A stretch of DNA of 16,855 bases, taken from assembly GCA_030044035.1 (NCBI GenBank), contig JASHWN010000007.1:1-16855 (forward strand), read 5' to 3'. Numbering within the stretch: position 1 is the stretch's first letter; each line of letters starts with the position of its first letter. Below are positions 7,423 to 14,696 of the stretch, piece after piece. The position numbers and the translations under genes are program-made. The notes under the pieces were generated by a model. It saw only the letters and a list, made by a program, of their open reading frames with translations. It ran no database searches and was not told the origin of the DNA. The stretch comes from Xanthobacteraceae bacterium. GTDB taxonomy: Bacteria; Pseudomonadota; Alphaproteobacteria; Rhizobiales; Xanthobacteraceae.

Positions 7423-8697
7423 TCAAGCCGATGCCACCAGGCCTGCCATCGGCTTTATTTGTTCGCTGCCTGGGAACACGTCGGCCGCGAGCATGCGCGC
7501 GTCGGCGCGCAAATGATCCGCCAGCAGGCCTTTGAGCACGGCGCGCAGGTCGGTTGTCGGCTTGAGATCGCGGTCTTTTAGAAGGTTGGCCGGCTTGAGC
7601 CCGGGCCAGTCGGCAATCACACGGCCGCCCTTGAGCGCGCCGCCGACGGCAAGCGCGACCGTGGCGGTGCCGTGATCGGTGCCCTTGCTGCCGTTGATAC
7701 GCGCGGTGCGGCCGAATTCGGTGATCAGCACCACCACGGTCTCGCGCCAGGCCGCGCCCATATTGTCCTTGATCGCCGCCAACGCGCCATCGAGCGCGCC
7801 GAGGAGTATTGCCAACTGGCCGCTGGCGATGCCCTCCGCCGAATGCGTATCCCAGCCGTCGAGTGAGAGGGCGCCGACCCGCGGACCGTCGGGTTGCGCC
7901 AGGTACTGTGCGGCCGCACCTACCACCGCGGCGAAGTAGGTGCGCTGCTGCGCGGCGTATGCCAGCGGCGGGACGAACGGCCCGGCGAGCGGGCCGGCCG
8001 GCTTCTCCGCGATGCCCGATTTTGCGGCAAGCGCAGCGAGCTTGGTGCGACCTTCCAGAACCTGCGCGAACCGATTCTCGGTGTGGCGATAAAGCTCGAT
8101 CAGCCGGGTGGTCGTATCGTCGCCAGCCGGCGTAACGCTGCGGCGCGGCGACCAGATCAGCATCGGAGCCGGACCGCGGGCCACCAACGGGGTGACCGGC
8201 CCGACCGCGAAGGCGCTGCCGGCGTTCGTCGCGACACGGTCTTCGGGCGTCAGACCGCCAAGCAAACGGTTGAGCCAGCCGGTGCGGACCGTGCCCGGTT
8301 TTTCGACGCCGCTTTCCAGCACATCCTGGCCGTCGAAATGCGAACGATGGCGGTAGGACGTGGCCGTAGCGTGCACGATGATGGCCTCGTTCGCGGCGAA
8401 CATGCGCTGCAGGTTCGGCATCGCGGGATTGAGCGCGAAATAATCATCGAGCTTGAGCGCGGGCGTCTTGCCGGCGAGGGTAAGCGCATCGTCGCCGCGC
8501 AGCGCTACCCAATCCGGGTCGCCGACCGGGGCCACCGTGGCAAGCCCATCGAGCGCGCCGCGCAGCACGATCGTCAGAAAGCGCGGATCGCGGCCTTCGG
8601 CGCGGGCGAGCTTGGGCAGATGCGCCCAGGCGAACAGCGTCCCGGAGCCGAGCAGAAAGTGGCGGCGCGACGGCAGGTGCAGCGTCCTCATGGTCAT
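7423..8697 (-). CDS. DUF1501 family protein with Tat signal
   Basis: This 424-residue protein begins with a twin-arginine signal: SRRHFLLGS at residues 10-18, a hydrophobic run and cleavage near ARA (31-33). It should therefore be exported folded. The body carries features typical of DUF1501, a family distantly related to the alkaline phosphatase/sulfatase fold: RGALDGL (46-52), HFDGQDVLE (120-128), DGWDTHS (280-286), EFGRT (327-331) and GTDHGT (339-344). The Asp/His-rich motifs suggest a metal site, but no reaction is established. The ATG at 8697 overlaps the DUF1800 stop as ATGA, indicating translational coupling; a second ATG two codons later is possible. DUF1501 and DUF1800 genes are repeatedly found together in bacteria. 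Confidence 0.87.
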   Translation of the reverse strand: MTMRTLHLPSRRHFLLGSGTLFAWAHLPKLARAEGRDPRFLTIVLRGALDGLATVAPVGDPDWVALRGDDALTLAGKTPALKLDDYFALNPAMPNLQRMFAANEAIIVHATATSYRHRSHFDGQDVLESGVEKPGTVRTGWLNRLLGGLTPEDRVATNAGSAFAVGPVTPLVARGPAPMLIWSPRRSVTPAGDDTTTRLIELYRHTENRFAQVLEGRTKLAALAAKSGIAEKPAGPLAGPFVPPLAYAAQQRTYFAAVVGAAAQYLAQPDGPRVGALSLDGWDTHSAEGIASGQLAILLGALDGALAAIKDNMGAAWRETVVVLITEFGRTARINGSKGTDHGTATVALAVGGALKGGRVIADWPGLKPANLLKDRDLKPTTDLRAVLKGLLADHLRADARMLAADVFPGSEQIKPMAGLVASA

Positions 8698-10136
8698 CTC
8701 CGCAAGAATTCCGGCGCCATCAAAAGCAGGGTCAGCGCCTGCACGCGATTGTCGGCGCGCGCCACCGCGTAACGCGTCTCGGCTGACGCCAGCGGACCGA
8801 GGCCTTCATCGAGGAGCGCGACCGGATCGACCCGCTTGGCGACGCGGTTGGCAAAAGCGTTGGCGATGTCGAGGCGTTGCGCTAGGCCGTCGATCCAGGC
8901 GGTTTCGTGTTCGGGGAAGCCGTTGGGACCGGGCGGACGCCACATCGGCTCGCCGAGCAAAGCCTGGCTGCCCATGAACCGCGCCACCACACCGCGCCCG
9001 CCGGCCAGCCGCAGAGCGCCGATATGCCAGTCGAACGGACGTTTGAGTTTGGCGCGCTTCGGTGTCCACGATTCGTCGGCGGCGATCAGGGCCTTGGCGA
9101 CTTCTTTTAGATCGCCGTCGCTGACGATGAAGCGTTCCGTCAATTTGTCGACGAGGCTTTGCGGCGGCTCGTCGGCGACGAAATGCACCGCGAGCTTGCG
9201 GGCGATGTGCCGCGCCGTCGCCGGATGGGCGGCCAGATCGGCCAACACGGCGCGGCCCTGCTCGAATCCGGTATCGAGATAACGCTCGCCGAGCACGACC
9301 TGTTCGCCGGGTTCGTGCATGCGCTTGATGAAGACAAATTCGCCGCCGTGATTGGGCACGCCGAGCCCGATGAAGGTCCAGCCGGTGAGCACGTTGGCGA
9401 AGCTGATGACGTCCGCCTGCGAATAGCCGCTGCGGACGCCGAGCGTGTGCAGTTCAAGCGCCTCGCGCGCAAGATTCTCGTTGAGACCGCGGTTCTGATT
9501 TATGCCGGTGACCGAATGCGGACCCATCGAAACGAAATTGTCGAGGTAGTACAGCATGGCCGGATGGCTTTCGACCGCGGTCAGCATGTTGACGAAGCGG
9601 CCAAGGACGTGGGGACGAATCGCCTCGCGTTCGTAGGAGCCCGCAACGGCGAGAATCCTATCGTTCGAAATGCAAAAATGATTCGACCAGAACCAGACGA
9701 GGCGTTCGACGAAGCCGATCTGGCTGGACAGCGCGGCCTCGATGCGGACCTCAGCCTCACTTTGCACAAGCTGCAGCGGCAGCTCCGGCGGCCGATTTTG
9801 TGCGTTGGCGGCGGCCGGCTGCTCTTCGGCTTGCGCATCCGCCTCAGCGTTCATTGCGGTCGTCGCCTTAGCGGCTTGCGCAGGCGCCTGCTGCTTGGCC
9901 TGCTGCGCGAGTTTCTGCTGCGCCAGCCGTTCGGCGCGATAGTCCAGCAATGCGCGGGCCGCCTGGGCGCTATCGGGCAGATTGGCCGCCGCGACTTGGC
10001 CGGCGCCGGGTCGCTCGAGCTCGGCCAGCAAAGCGCCGCGCGGATCGTCAGCAATGGCGGAGATCGCGCCGGGCACCGGGCCAAAGCCGAAGCGGTGCAA
10101 AGCCAACGCTGCTGCGAATTTGAAATCGATTGCCAT
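8694..10136 (-). CDS. DUF1800 family protein
   Basis: This 480-residue protein shows the DUF1800 pattern: LHRFGFGP near the start (13-20), VWFWSNHFCIS (147-157), MLYYLDN (194-200), LNENLAREALELHTLGV (218-234), NVLTGW (248-253), ARHIARKLAVHFV (308-320) and PPGPNGFPEHETAW (401-414). Residues 67-115 form a Gln/Ala-rich low-complexity insert. Function is unknown; the family is paired with DUF1501. No signal peptide is visible, which is odd because its partner has a Tat signal. It might be cytoplasmic or travel with the partner, but this is inference. The ATG at 10136 lies in a 13-base tandem duplication and has only a weak ribosome site. Its stop overlaps the DUF1501 start. Confidence 0.87.
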   Translation of the reverse strand: MAIDFKFAAALALHRFGFGPVPGAISAIADDPRGALLAELERPGAGQVAAANLPDSAQAARALLDYRAERLAQQKLAQQAKQQAPAQAAKATTAMNAEADAQAEEQPAAANAQNRPPELPLQLVQSEAEVRIEAALSSQIGFVERLVWFWSNHFCISNDRILAVAGSYEREAIRPHVLGRFVNMLTAVESHPAMLYYLDNFVSMGPHSVTGINQNRGLNENLAREALELHTLGVRSGYSQADVISFANVLTGWTFIGLGVPNHGGEFVFIKRMHEPGEQVVLGERYLDTGFEQGRAVLADLAAHPATARHIARKLAVHFVADEPPQSLVDKLTERFIVSDGDLKEVAKALIAADESWTPKRAKLKRPFDWHIGALRLAGGRGVVARFMGSQALLGEPMWRPPGPNGFPEHETAWIDGLAQRLDIANAFANRVAKRVDPVALLDEGLGPLASAETRYAVARADNRVQALTLLLMAPEFLRR

Positions 10137-10160
10137 GGCTTATCTCGATGGCTTATCTCG
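10135..10160. repeat. 13-bp perfect tandem duplication over the DUF1800 start
   Basis: ATGGCTTATCTCG occurs twice in direct succession (10135-10147 and 10148-10160). On the minus strand the unit reads CGAGATAAGCCAT. The inner copy supplies the leader and the first two bases of the ATG start, while the outer copy reads ATC at the same place. The duplication therefore copies the translation initiation region. Confidence 0.85.
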
Positions 10161-10251
10161 AAGTGCATGGGAGCGGTGCCGCGCCGGCGTTCCGCTCCGT
10201 TCGTGCAAGCAATGCCATTCGCCCCGTCAGCCAAGCGTCAAGGCTAATCTC

Positions 10252-10524
10252 TCAATAAATGAGATGCTTAGACGCGGATACCCGCTTCGCCTTCCAGTGA
10301 TCGCAGCACTGCGGCCAATCCGGGCCGGGAACGACTTGCTTTCCGAGGTCTTTATTTGCAATCGCGGCCATCGCGATGAGCGTCAGGACGACAACCCCGA
10401 AGACAAGTACCCAAAACCAGCCCCACAGGCTGACCGCAGGGCCGGGAGTATCCGTTTCATGACCGAGATTCGGTGCCATGGTGCCGGCCTGAACCCAGTT
10501 GGATCGGCTTTGCCCAGCTGTCAT
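10252..10524 (-). CDS. Small single-pass membrane protein, unrecognised
   Basis: This 90-residue reading frame has one strong transmembrane helix (about residues 33-56, LWGWFWVLVFGVVV, then LTLIAMAAIA) between a polar N-terminus and a C-terminus containing DWPQCCDHW and a basic tail. I do not recognise a family. Initiation may instead be at the internal ATG at 10479, giving 75 residues; neither start has a good ribosome site. It lies 115 bases upstream of the DUF1800 gene on the same strand, so it could be the first gene of that operon. The clear membrane helix argues for a gene, while the short length and weak start argue for caution. Confidence 0.5.
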   Translation of the reverse strand: MTAGQSRSNWVQAGTMAPNLGHETDTPGPAVSLWGWFWVLVFGVVVLTLIAMAAIANKDLGKQVVPGPDWPQCCDHWKAKRVSASKHLIY

Positions 10525-10697
10525 GGCATAAAGCCCGTCAGCGCAGCGTCATCGCGGCGTCAACGGAAAACCCGCTAAAGAATGAGAGGGTTAACCGCAG
10601 TCCGAAAGCCGGCGAGTTGGCCCGGGAGCCTCTTCTAGTGCCCGCAGTTCAGGAGTGATAAAATTGGCGCTGCTGGCCAGCCTCTCGAAGCAAAGCA
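10525..10697. other. Spacer between divergent genes
   Basis: These 173 bases separate the small membrane protein from the regulator gene and should hold promoters for both directions. I see the palindrome GGTTAACC at 10589-10596 and AGGAG at 10651-10655. I could not place a convincing -35/-10 pair on either strand. Confidence 0.5.
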
Positions 10698-12956
10698 ATG
10701 ACGAAACTCTGCAGCGTCACCTTGCATCTGCTCGGCTCGTTCGCGATCGAAGCGGACGTTGGTCGTGCGATTCCGATTTCAGTGCGAGGAAAAAAGCCGC
10801 AGGCATTGCTTGCTTATCTGGCGATGCGGCCCGACTACCAGACAAGGCGCGAAGAGCTCGCCACGCTGTTTTGGGGCGACAATCCCGACATGCTGGCGCG
10901 CCACAGCCTGCGTCAGTGCCTCAATTCGGTGCGCGGCGATCTGTGCGCCGCATCTGAGATTCTTGTGGTCGACCGCGAAGTAATCGGACTGCGTGCGCCA
11001 TTGCTCCGCGTCGATGCGCGCGCCTTCATGGCGCTTGCGGCCTCGGCGCGCGCGCAGGACCTTACGCAGGCCGCCGTGCTCTGGCGCGGCTCGTTCCTGG
11101 CCGACCTTACCCTCGATGCCGAAGAATTCGACGCGTGGCGCGGCCGCGAGGCCGATCGGCTCGCTGCGGCGGCGGCTGGCGTATTCGATGCGTTGTGCCG
11201 CAATGCCGAAGCGGGCGGCGACGGCGAGGCTGCGATCGCGACCGCCGAACGCGCGGTCGTGCTCGATCCGATGCGAGAGGATCGCCAGCGCCGCGCATTG
11301 CAGCTTTTGGCGCGCTACAGGGGCCGCGACGTTGCGCTCACCCGCGCCAAATCGCTCATCGATCTGTTGCGCAATGAACTCGACGTTGCTCCCGAACCCG
11401 CAACGCGCAGTTTGATCGACGAGATCAAGCGTGGTGCGTTCGAGCCGGCGGAGCCGCGCGAGGCGCAAGCGCTGGCAGTGCAAAGCCTTGTTCATCCCGC
11501 GATTGGCGCGAGCGGCACGCTGCAGCCGCCGCCAATTGTGCCTGCGCTGCTCGAACCAGAACCGGTGCCAAATCCCGAGCCGCTTGCCGCTGCGTCGGCG
11601 CCGGCCGGCGATCATCCAGCGCCGCGGCCGTTTTGGCGTACGGTGCGGCCGGCCGGCCTATGGGCAAGCCTCGGCGTTCTGGCGATTGCCGTCGTCGGGG
11701 CGCTGACCTTTGCTTATGGCTCGAAATCGACGCGGCTCGCGGCCGTTGCGCAGTGGAACCAAGGCGTTGTGGTTCTGCCGTTCGCGTTCGATAACCCGGA
11801 GCGCTCCGAGGACGCCGCGTTTGCCCGGGCGCTGACGCACGGGTTAATCGGCTATCTCAGCCGCTTCGCGGGCCTGCGGGTGATCTCGGAGCCGACCTCG
11901 GAGTTCTATCGCGATCGCCCCTTCGATCCGAGCCTGATCGCCAAGCTTGGGGTGCGCTACGCGGTGGTCGGCCACGTTTCGAGCCAGGATAACGGCCGTC
12001 GCATCGACGTGGAGCTGATGGATGCCGCGAGCCGCGCCAACGTGTGGTCGGACAATCTGCGGCGCGAGCGAGACGATACGGCGCCTACCGCCGACGACGC
12101 GGCGCGCGGCATGGCGCGGATGGTTGCGATTGAAATCAACAATCTGGCGACCTTGCAGACCCGCGACAAGCCGCGCGCGGAGCTGACGACGAGAGAATTG
12201 GTCGCGCGCGGCTATTGGGAGCTGCAGCGCGGCAGCACGCGGCACAACCTCACCACGGCATTGAGCTGGTTCAACGAAGCCTTGCGTCGCAAGCCCAGGT
12301 ATCTATGGGCACTTCTCGCCGTTGCGCGGGTGCACATCATTGCGGCGATGAATTTCATCGATCTCGATCCGCCGCCGGACATCGCCGCGGCCGAGCGCGT
12401 GTTGAACGAGGCGCTGCGCGAATACCCGAACTCGATCTCGGCGTTGTACAGCCTGGCGCTGTTGCAGAAGTACCGCCAAGATTACCAGGCGAGCCTACGC
12501 TCGTTGCAGCGCTGCCTCGAAATCAATCCAAGCTACCTGTCGGCGCAGGGCCAGATCGGCGACATACTCATCAGGCTCGGCCAGCCGCAAAAGGGGCTCG
12601 AGCAAATTCTGCAGACGATTCGCGCCGCAACACCCAACGATCCCAGCATCGGCCACTGGTACCTGTTTGCCGCCGAGGCGGAGCTCGAATTGGGCCGCGA
12701 TCGGGAGGCGCTCGACTGGGCTTTGCGCGCCGATACTTTCATGCCGGGCTCGCATTTGGCCGAGGCCTGGCTGGCTTCGATCTATGCGACGGTGGGGGAT
12801 AAGATGAACGCGGCGAAATATGTTGCCGCTTTGAGCAAGGCGGCGCCGCAGCGCACCCGCGCTTTCCTGGAACGGGGGCGCCTCGCTCCCGACATTGGCA
12901 ACGGCGGGCAGAGCTTGAGAATTTTCCAAGGCTTGCGTTTGGCTCTCAGCGAATAG
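10698..12956 (+). CDS. Membrane-anchored SARP/BTAD-type transcriptional regulator with TolB-N-like and TPR regions
   Basis: This 752-residue protein has an unusual layered design. Residues 5-98 resemble the winged-helix DNA-binding domain of SARP regulators (LLGSF at the start, KKPQALLAYLAM, LFWGDNPDMLARHSLRQCLN). Residues 105-245 fit the bacterial transcriptional activator domain (VDARAF, LWRGSFLADL, APEPATRSLIDEI). A Pro/Ala-rich linker leads to a single transmembrane helix at 319-340. Residues 356-455 resemble the TolB N-terminal/FlgO-like domain found in such regulators (VVVLPF, LGVRYAVVGHVSS, IDVELMDA). Residues 505-715 form TPR-like repeats (ALSWFNEALRRKP, SLRSLQRCLEINPSYL). It is probably a one-component regulator that senses on the outer face and binds DNA inside. 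The ATG at 10698 is the only usable start in frame (a TAA lies at 10659) but lacks a ribosome site. It is divergent from the DUF1800 group. Confidence 0.85.
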   Translation: MTKLCSVTLHLLGSFAIEADVGRAIPISVRGKKPQALLAYLAMRPDYQTRREELATLFWGDNPDMLARHSLRQCLNSVRGDLCAASEILVVDREVIGLRAPLLRVDARAFMALAASARAQDLTQAAVLWRGSFLADLTLDAEEFDAWRGREADRLAAAAAGVFDALCRNAEAGGDGEAAIATAERAVVLDPMREDRQRRALQLLARYRGRDVALTRAKSLIDLLRNELDVAPEPATRSLIDEIKRGAFEPAEPREAQALAVQSLVHPAIGASGTLQPPPIVPALLEPEPVPNPEPLAAASAPAGDHPAPRPFWRTVRPAGLWASLGVLAIAVVGALTFAYGSKSTRLAAVAQWNQGVVVLPFAFDNPERSEDAAFARALTHGLIGYLSRFAGLRVISEPTSEFYRDRPFDPSLIAKLGVRYAVVGHVSSQDNGRRIDVELMDAASRANVWSDNLRRERDDTAPTADDAARGMARMVAIEINNLATLQTRDKPRAELTTRELVARGYWELQRGSTRHNLTTALSWFNEALRRKPRYLWALLAVARVHIIAAMNFIDLDPPPDIAAAERVLNEALREYPNSISALYSLALLQKYRQDYQASLRSLQRCLEINPSYLSAQGQIGDILIRLGQPQKGLEQILQTIRAATPNDPSIGHWYLFAAEAELELGRDREALDWALRADTFMPGSHLAEAWLASIYATVGDKMNAAKYVAALSKAAPQRTRAFLERGRLAPDIGNGGQSLRIFQGLRLALSE

Positions 12957-12980
12957 CTCGGCTGAACGACGCCGGCTTCT

Positions 12981-13715
12981 TCACTCGTCATAGATCATCT
13001 TACGCGTCATGCCGCCGTCAATAATGAAATTGGCGCCGGTGACGAAGCCGGAACGTTCGGCATCGAGCAGAAAGGCGACTATTTCGGCGACGTCTTGCGG
13101 CTTGCCGACGCGGCCGGCCGGGTGCTGGGCGTGATCCTTGCGGCGCAACGCGGCGTAATCCTTGGTCTCGATCCAGCCCGGGCTGACGCAATTGACGCGT
13201 ACGTCCGGCCCGAGACTGATGGCGAGCGCGTGGCTCAGCGCGACCAGGCCGCCCTTGGACGCTGAGTAGGATTCGGTATTCGGCTCCGACATTTTGGCAC
13301 GCGTCGAGGCAATCGTGACGATGGCGCCGCGTGCTTTGCGCAGTGCGGTCTCGGCGGCGCGTGTCAATAAAAACGCTGCCGTCAAGTTGGTGTCGATGAC
13401 GCGATGCCACTCCGCCAGCGTGAGCCGGCGCAACGGCTTTCGGGTCATGATGCCGGCATTGCAGACGAGCCCGTCGAGCCGCCCGAAACGCTCGGTCAGC
13501 GCGGCCATGGCGCGCGCCGCGGTTTTCTCCTCGCGCACGTCGCCTTCGATCAGCACGATATTGCGGGCTTGCGGCGGAAAACCGCGGCCAAGGCCGCTGC
13601 CCGGCAGATCGATGACGCCGACGCGCCAGCCCAAACCGGATAGGTAGCGGCAAATGGCACGGCCGATGCCGTTCGCGCCTCCGGTGACGAGGGCGACGCG
13701 CTTTACCTCCGGCAT
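12981..13715 (-). CDS. Short-chain dehydrogenase/reductase, classical type
   Basis: This 244-residue Rossmann-fold oxidoreductase shows the nucleotide-binding motif TGGANGIG (11-18), NAG (86-88), the structural asparagine in DTNLTAAF (N110), and the catalytic Ser137, Tyr150 and Lys154 (YSASK) in the usual S-x12-Y-x3-K spacing. Asp36 at the end of the second strand (VIDLPG) suggests NAD(H) rather than NADP(H). GWIETK and the C-terminal GANFIIDGG complete the family pattern. The substrate cannot be told from sequence. It starts 17 bases after the sulfurtransferase stop on the same strand and probably shares its transcript. It converges on the regulator gene with a 24-base gap. Confidence 0.9.
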   Translation of the reverse strand: MPEVKRVALVTGGANGIGRAICRYLSGLGWRVGVIDLPGSGLGRGFPPQARNIVLIEGDVREEKTAARAMAALTERFGRLDGLVCNAGIMTRKPLRRLTLAEWHRVIDTNLTAAFLLTRAAETALRKARGAIVTIASTRAKMSEPNTESYSASKGGLVALSHALAISLGPDVRVNCVSPGWIETKDYAALRRKDHAQHPAGRVGKPQDVAEIVAFLLDAERSGFVTGANFIIDGGMTRKMIYDE

Positions 13716-13732
13716 GGCGCTTTGCCGAGGCC

Positions 13733-14605
13733 TCAGTCGCGCTCGACCGGAAGGTCAGGACGCGAGCCCCATTCCGACCACGAGCCGTCGTACAGGCGCT
13801 TTGCCGGCCGGCCGATCGATTCGAGCGCGACGCTCAGGATCGCCGCAGTCACGCCCGAGCCACACGAGGTGATGATCGGCTTGTCGAGGTCGACCCCGGC
13901 TGCGGTGAAGGCCGCTTCGATGCGGTCGCGCGACGCGAGCCGGCCGTTTTCGACGACGCGGTCGAACGGCACGTTGAACGATCCAGGCATGTGGCCGGAG
14001 CGGAGCCCCGGCCGCGGCTCCGGCGCCCTGCCGGCAAAGCGCTCGGCCGAGCGGGCGTCGACGATCTGCGTCGCACGATCGGTGAGCGCCATGCGCACGT
14101 CGGCCAGCATGGCGACCGCATCGACATTCATATTGGCGTGGAACTGCCTCGGCGCTCGCTTCGCCTCGCCGCTTTCCAGCGGCCGGCCTTCGGCCTTCCA
14201 TTTCGGCAGGCCACCATCGAGAATAAAGACGCTTTGCGCGCCGAACACGCGAAACGTCCACCACACCCGCGCCGCCGAATAGAGACCGGTGCTGTCATAG
14301 ACCACGACGGTGTCGCCGTCGCCGATGCCGAGCGCACCGACCGCTTCGCCGAATTGATACGTCCCGGGCAACATGTGCGGCAGCTCGGTCGAGTGGTCGC
14401 TCACCGTTTCGATGTCGAAAAACACTGCGCCGGGGATATGGCCGCTGCGGTATTCGGCGTGCGCATCGCGCTTCTGCGTCGGCAGAAAATACGAGCCGTC
14501 AACGGCGACTACGTCGCGATCGCGCAGGTGCTGCGCCAGCCAATCGGTCGATTTGAACCAGCGGTTAGGCGGCAGCGGGGTAGGGTCCGGATCGGTTCGC
14601 AGCAT
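13733..14605 (-). CDS. sseA: 3-mercaptopyruvate sulfurtransferase (two-domain rhodanese)
   Basis: This 290-residue cytoplasmic protein has two rhodanese domains. The N-terminal one (about 15-140) carries GHIPGAVFFDIE and VVYDSTGLYSAARVWWTF but no catalytic cysteine. The C-terminal one (about 165-285) has VDARSAERFAG, GHMPGSFNVPF and the active-site loop CGSGVTA with Cys248. The CG.GVT loop is characteristic of mercaptopyruvate sulfurtransferases rather than thiosulfate sulfurtransferases (CRKGVT). It moves sulfur from 3-mercaptopyruvate, a product of cysteine transamination, to an acceptor such as cyanide or a thiol. The ATG at 14605 was preferred to a TTG at 14662, which would add 19 untypical residues. 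No clear ribosome site is seen. It lies 91 bases downstream of cysK. Confidence 0.9.
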   Translation of the reverse strand: MLRTDPDPTPLPPNRWFKSTDWLAQHLRDRDVVAVDGSYFLPTQKRDAHAEYRSGHIPGAVFFDIETVSDHSTELPHMLPGTYQFGEAVGALGIGDGDTVVVYDSTGLYSAARVWWTFRVFGAQSVFILDGGLPKWKAEGRPLESGEAKRAPRQFHANMNVDAVAMLADVRMALTDRATQIVDARSAERFAGRAPEPRPGLRSGHMPGSFNVPFDRVVENGRLASRDRIEAAFTAAGVDLDKPIITSCGSGVTAAILSVALESIGRPAKRLYDGSWSEWGSRPDLPVERD

Positions 14606-14696
14606 GGGTCTCGACCGTTGGCGCGGGGAAACTCGATCGATCAACGTCGGCGCCGCGGCCAAGTTCGCGCAAGCCGGCCGCGCTTTAATCGCCGCG

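Noticed and set aside
7894..8772. 292-codon plus-strand open frame opposite DUF1501
   Set aside because: Shadow of a well-supported gene; the composition is typical of antisense GC-rich frames.
9159..10247. 362-codon plus-strand open frame opposite DUF1800
   Set aside because: It is antisense to a gene with many family motifs, and its translation shows no recognisable domain.
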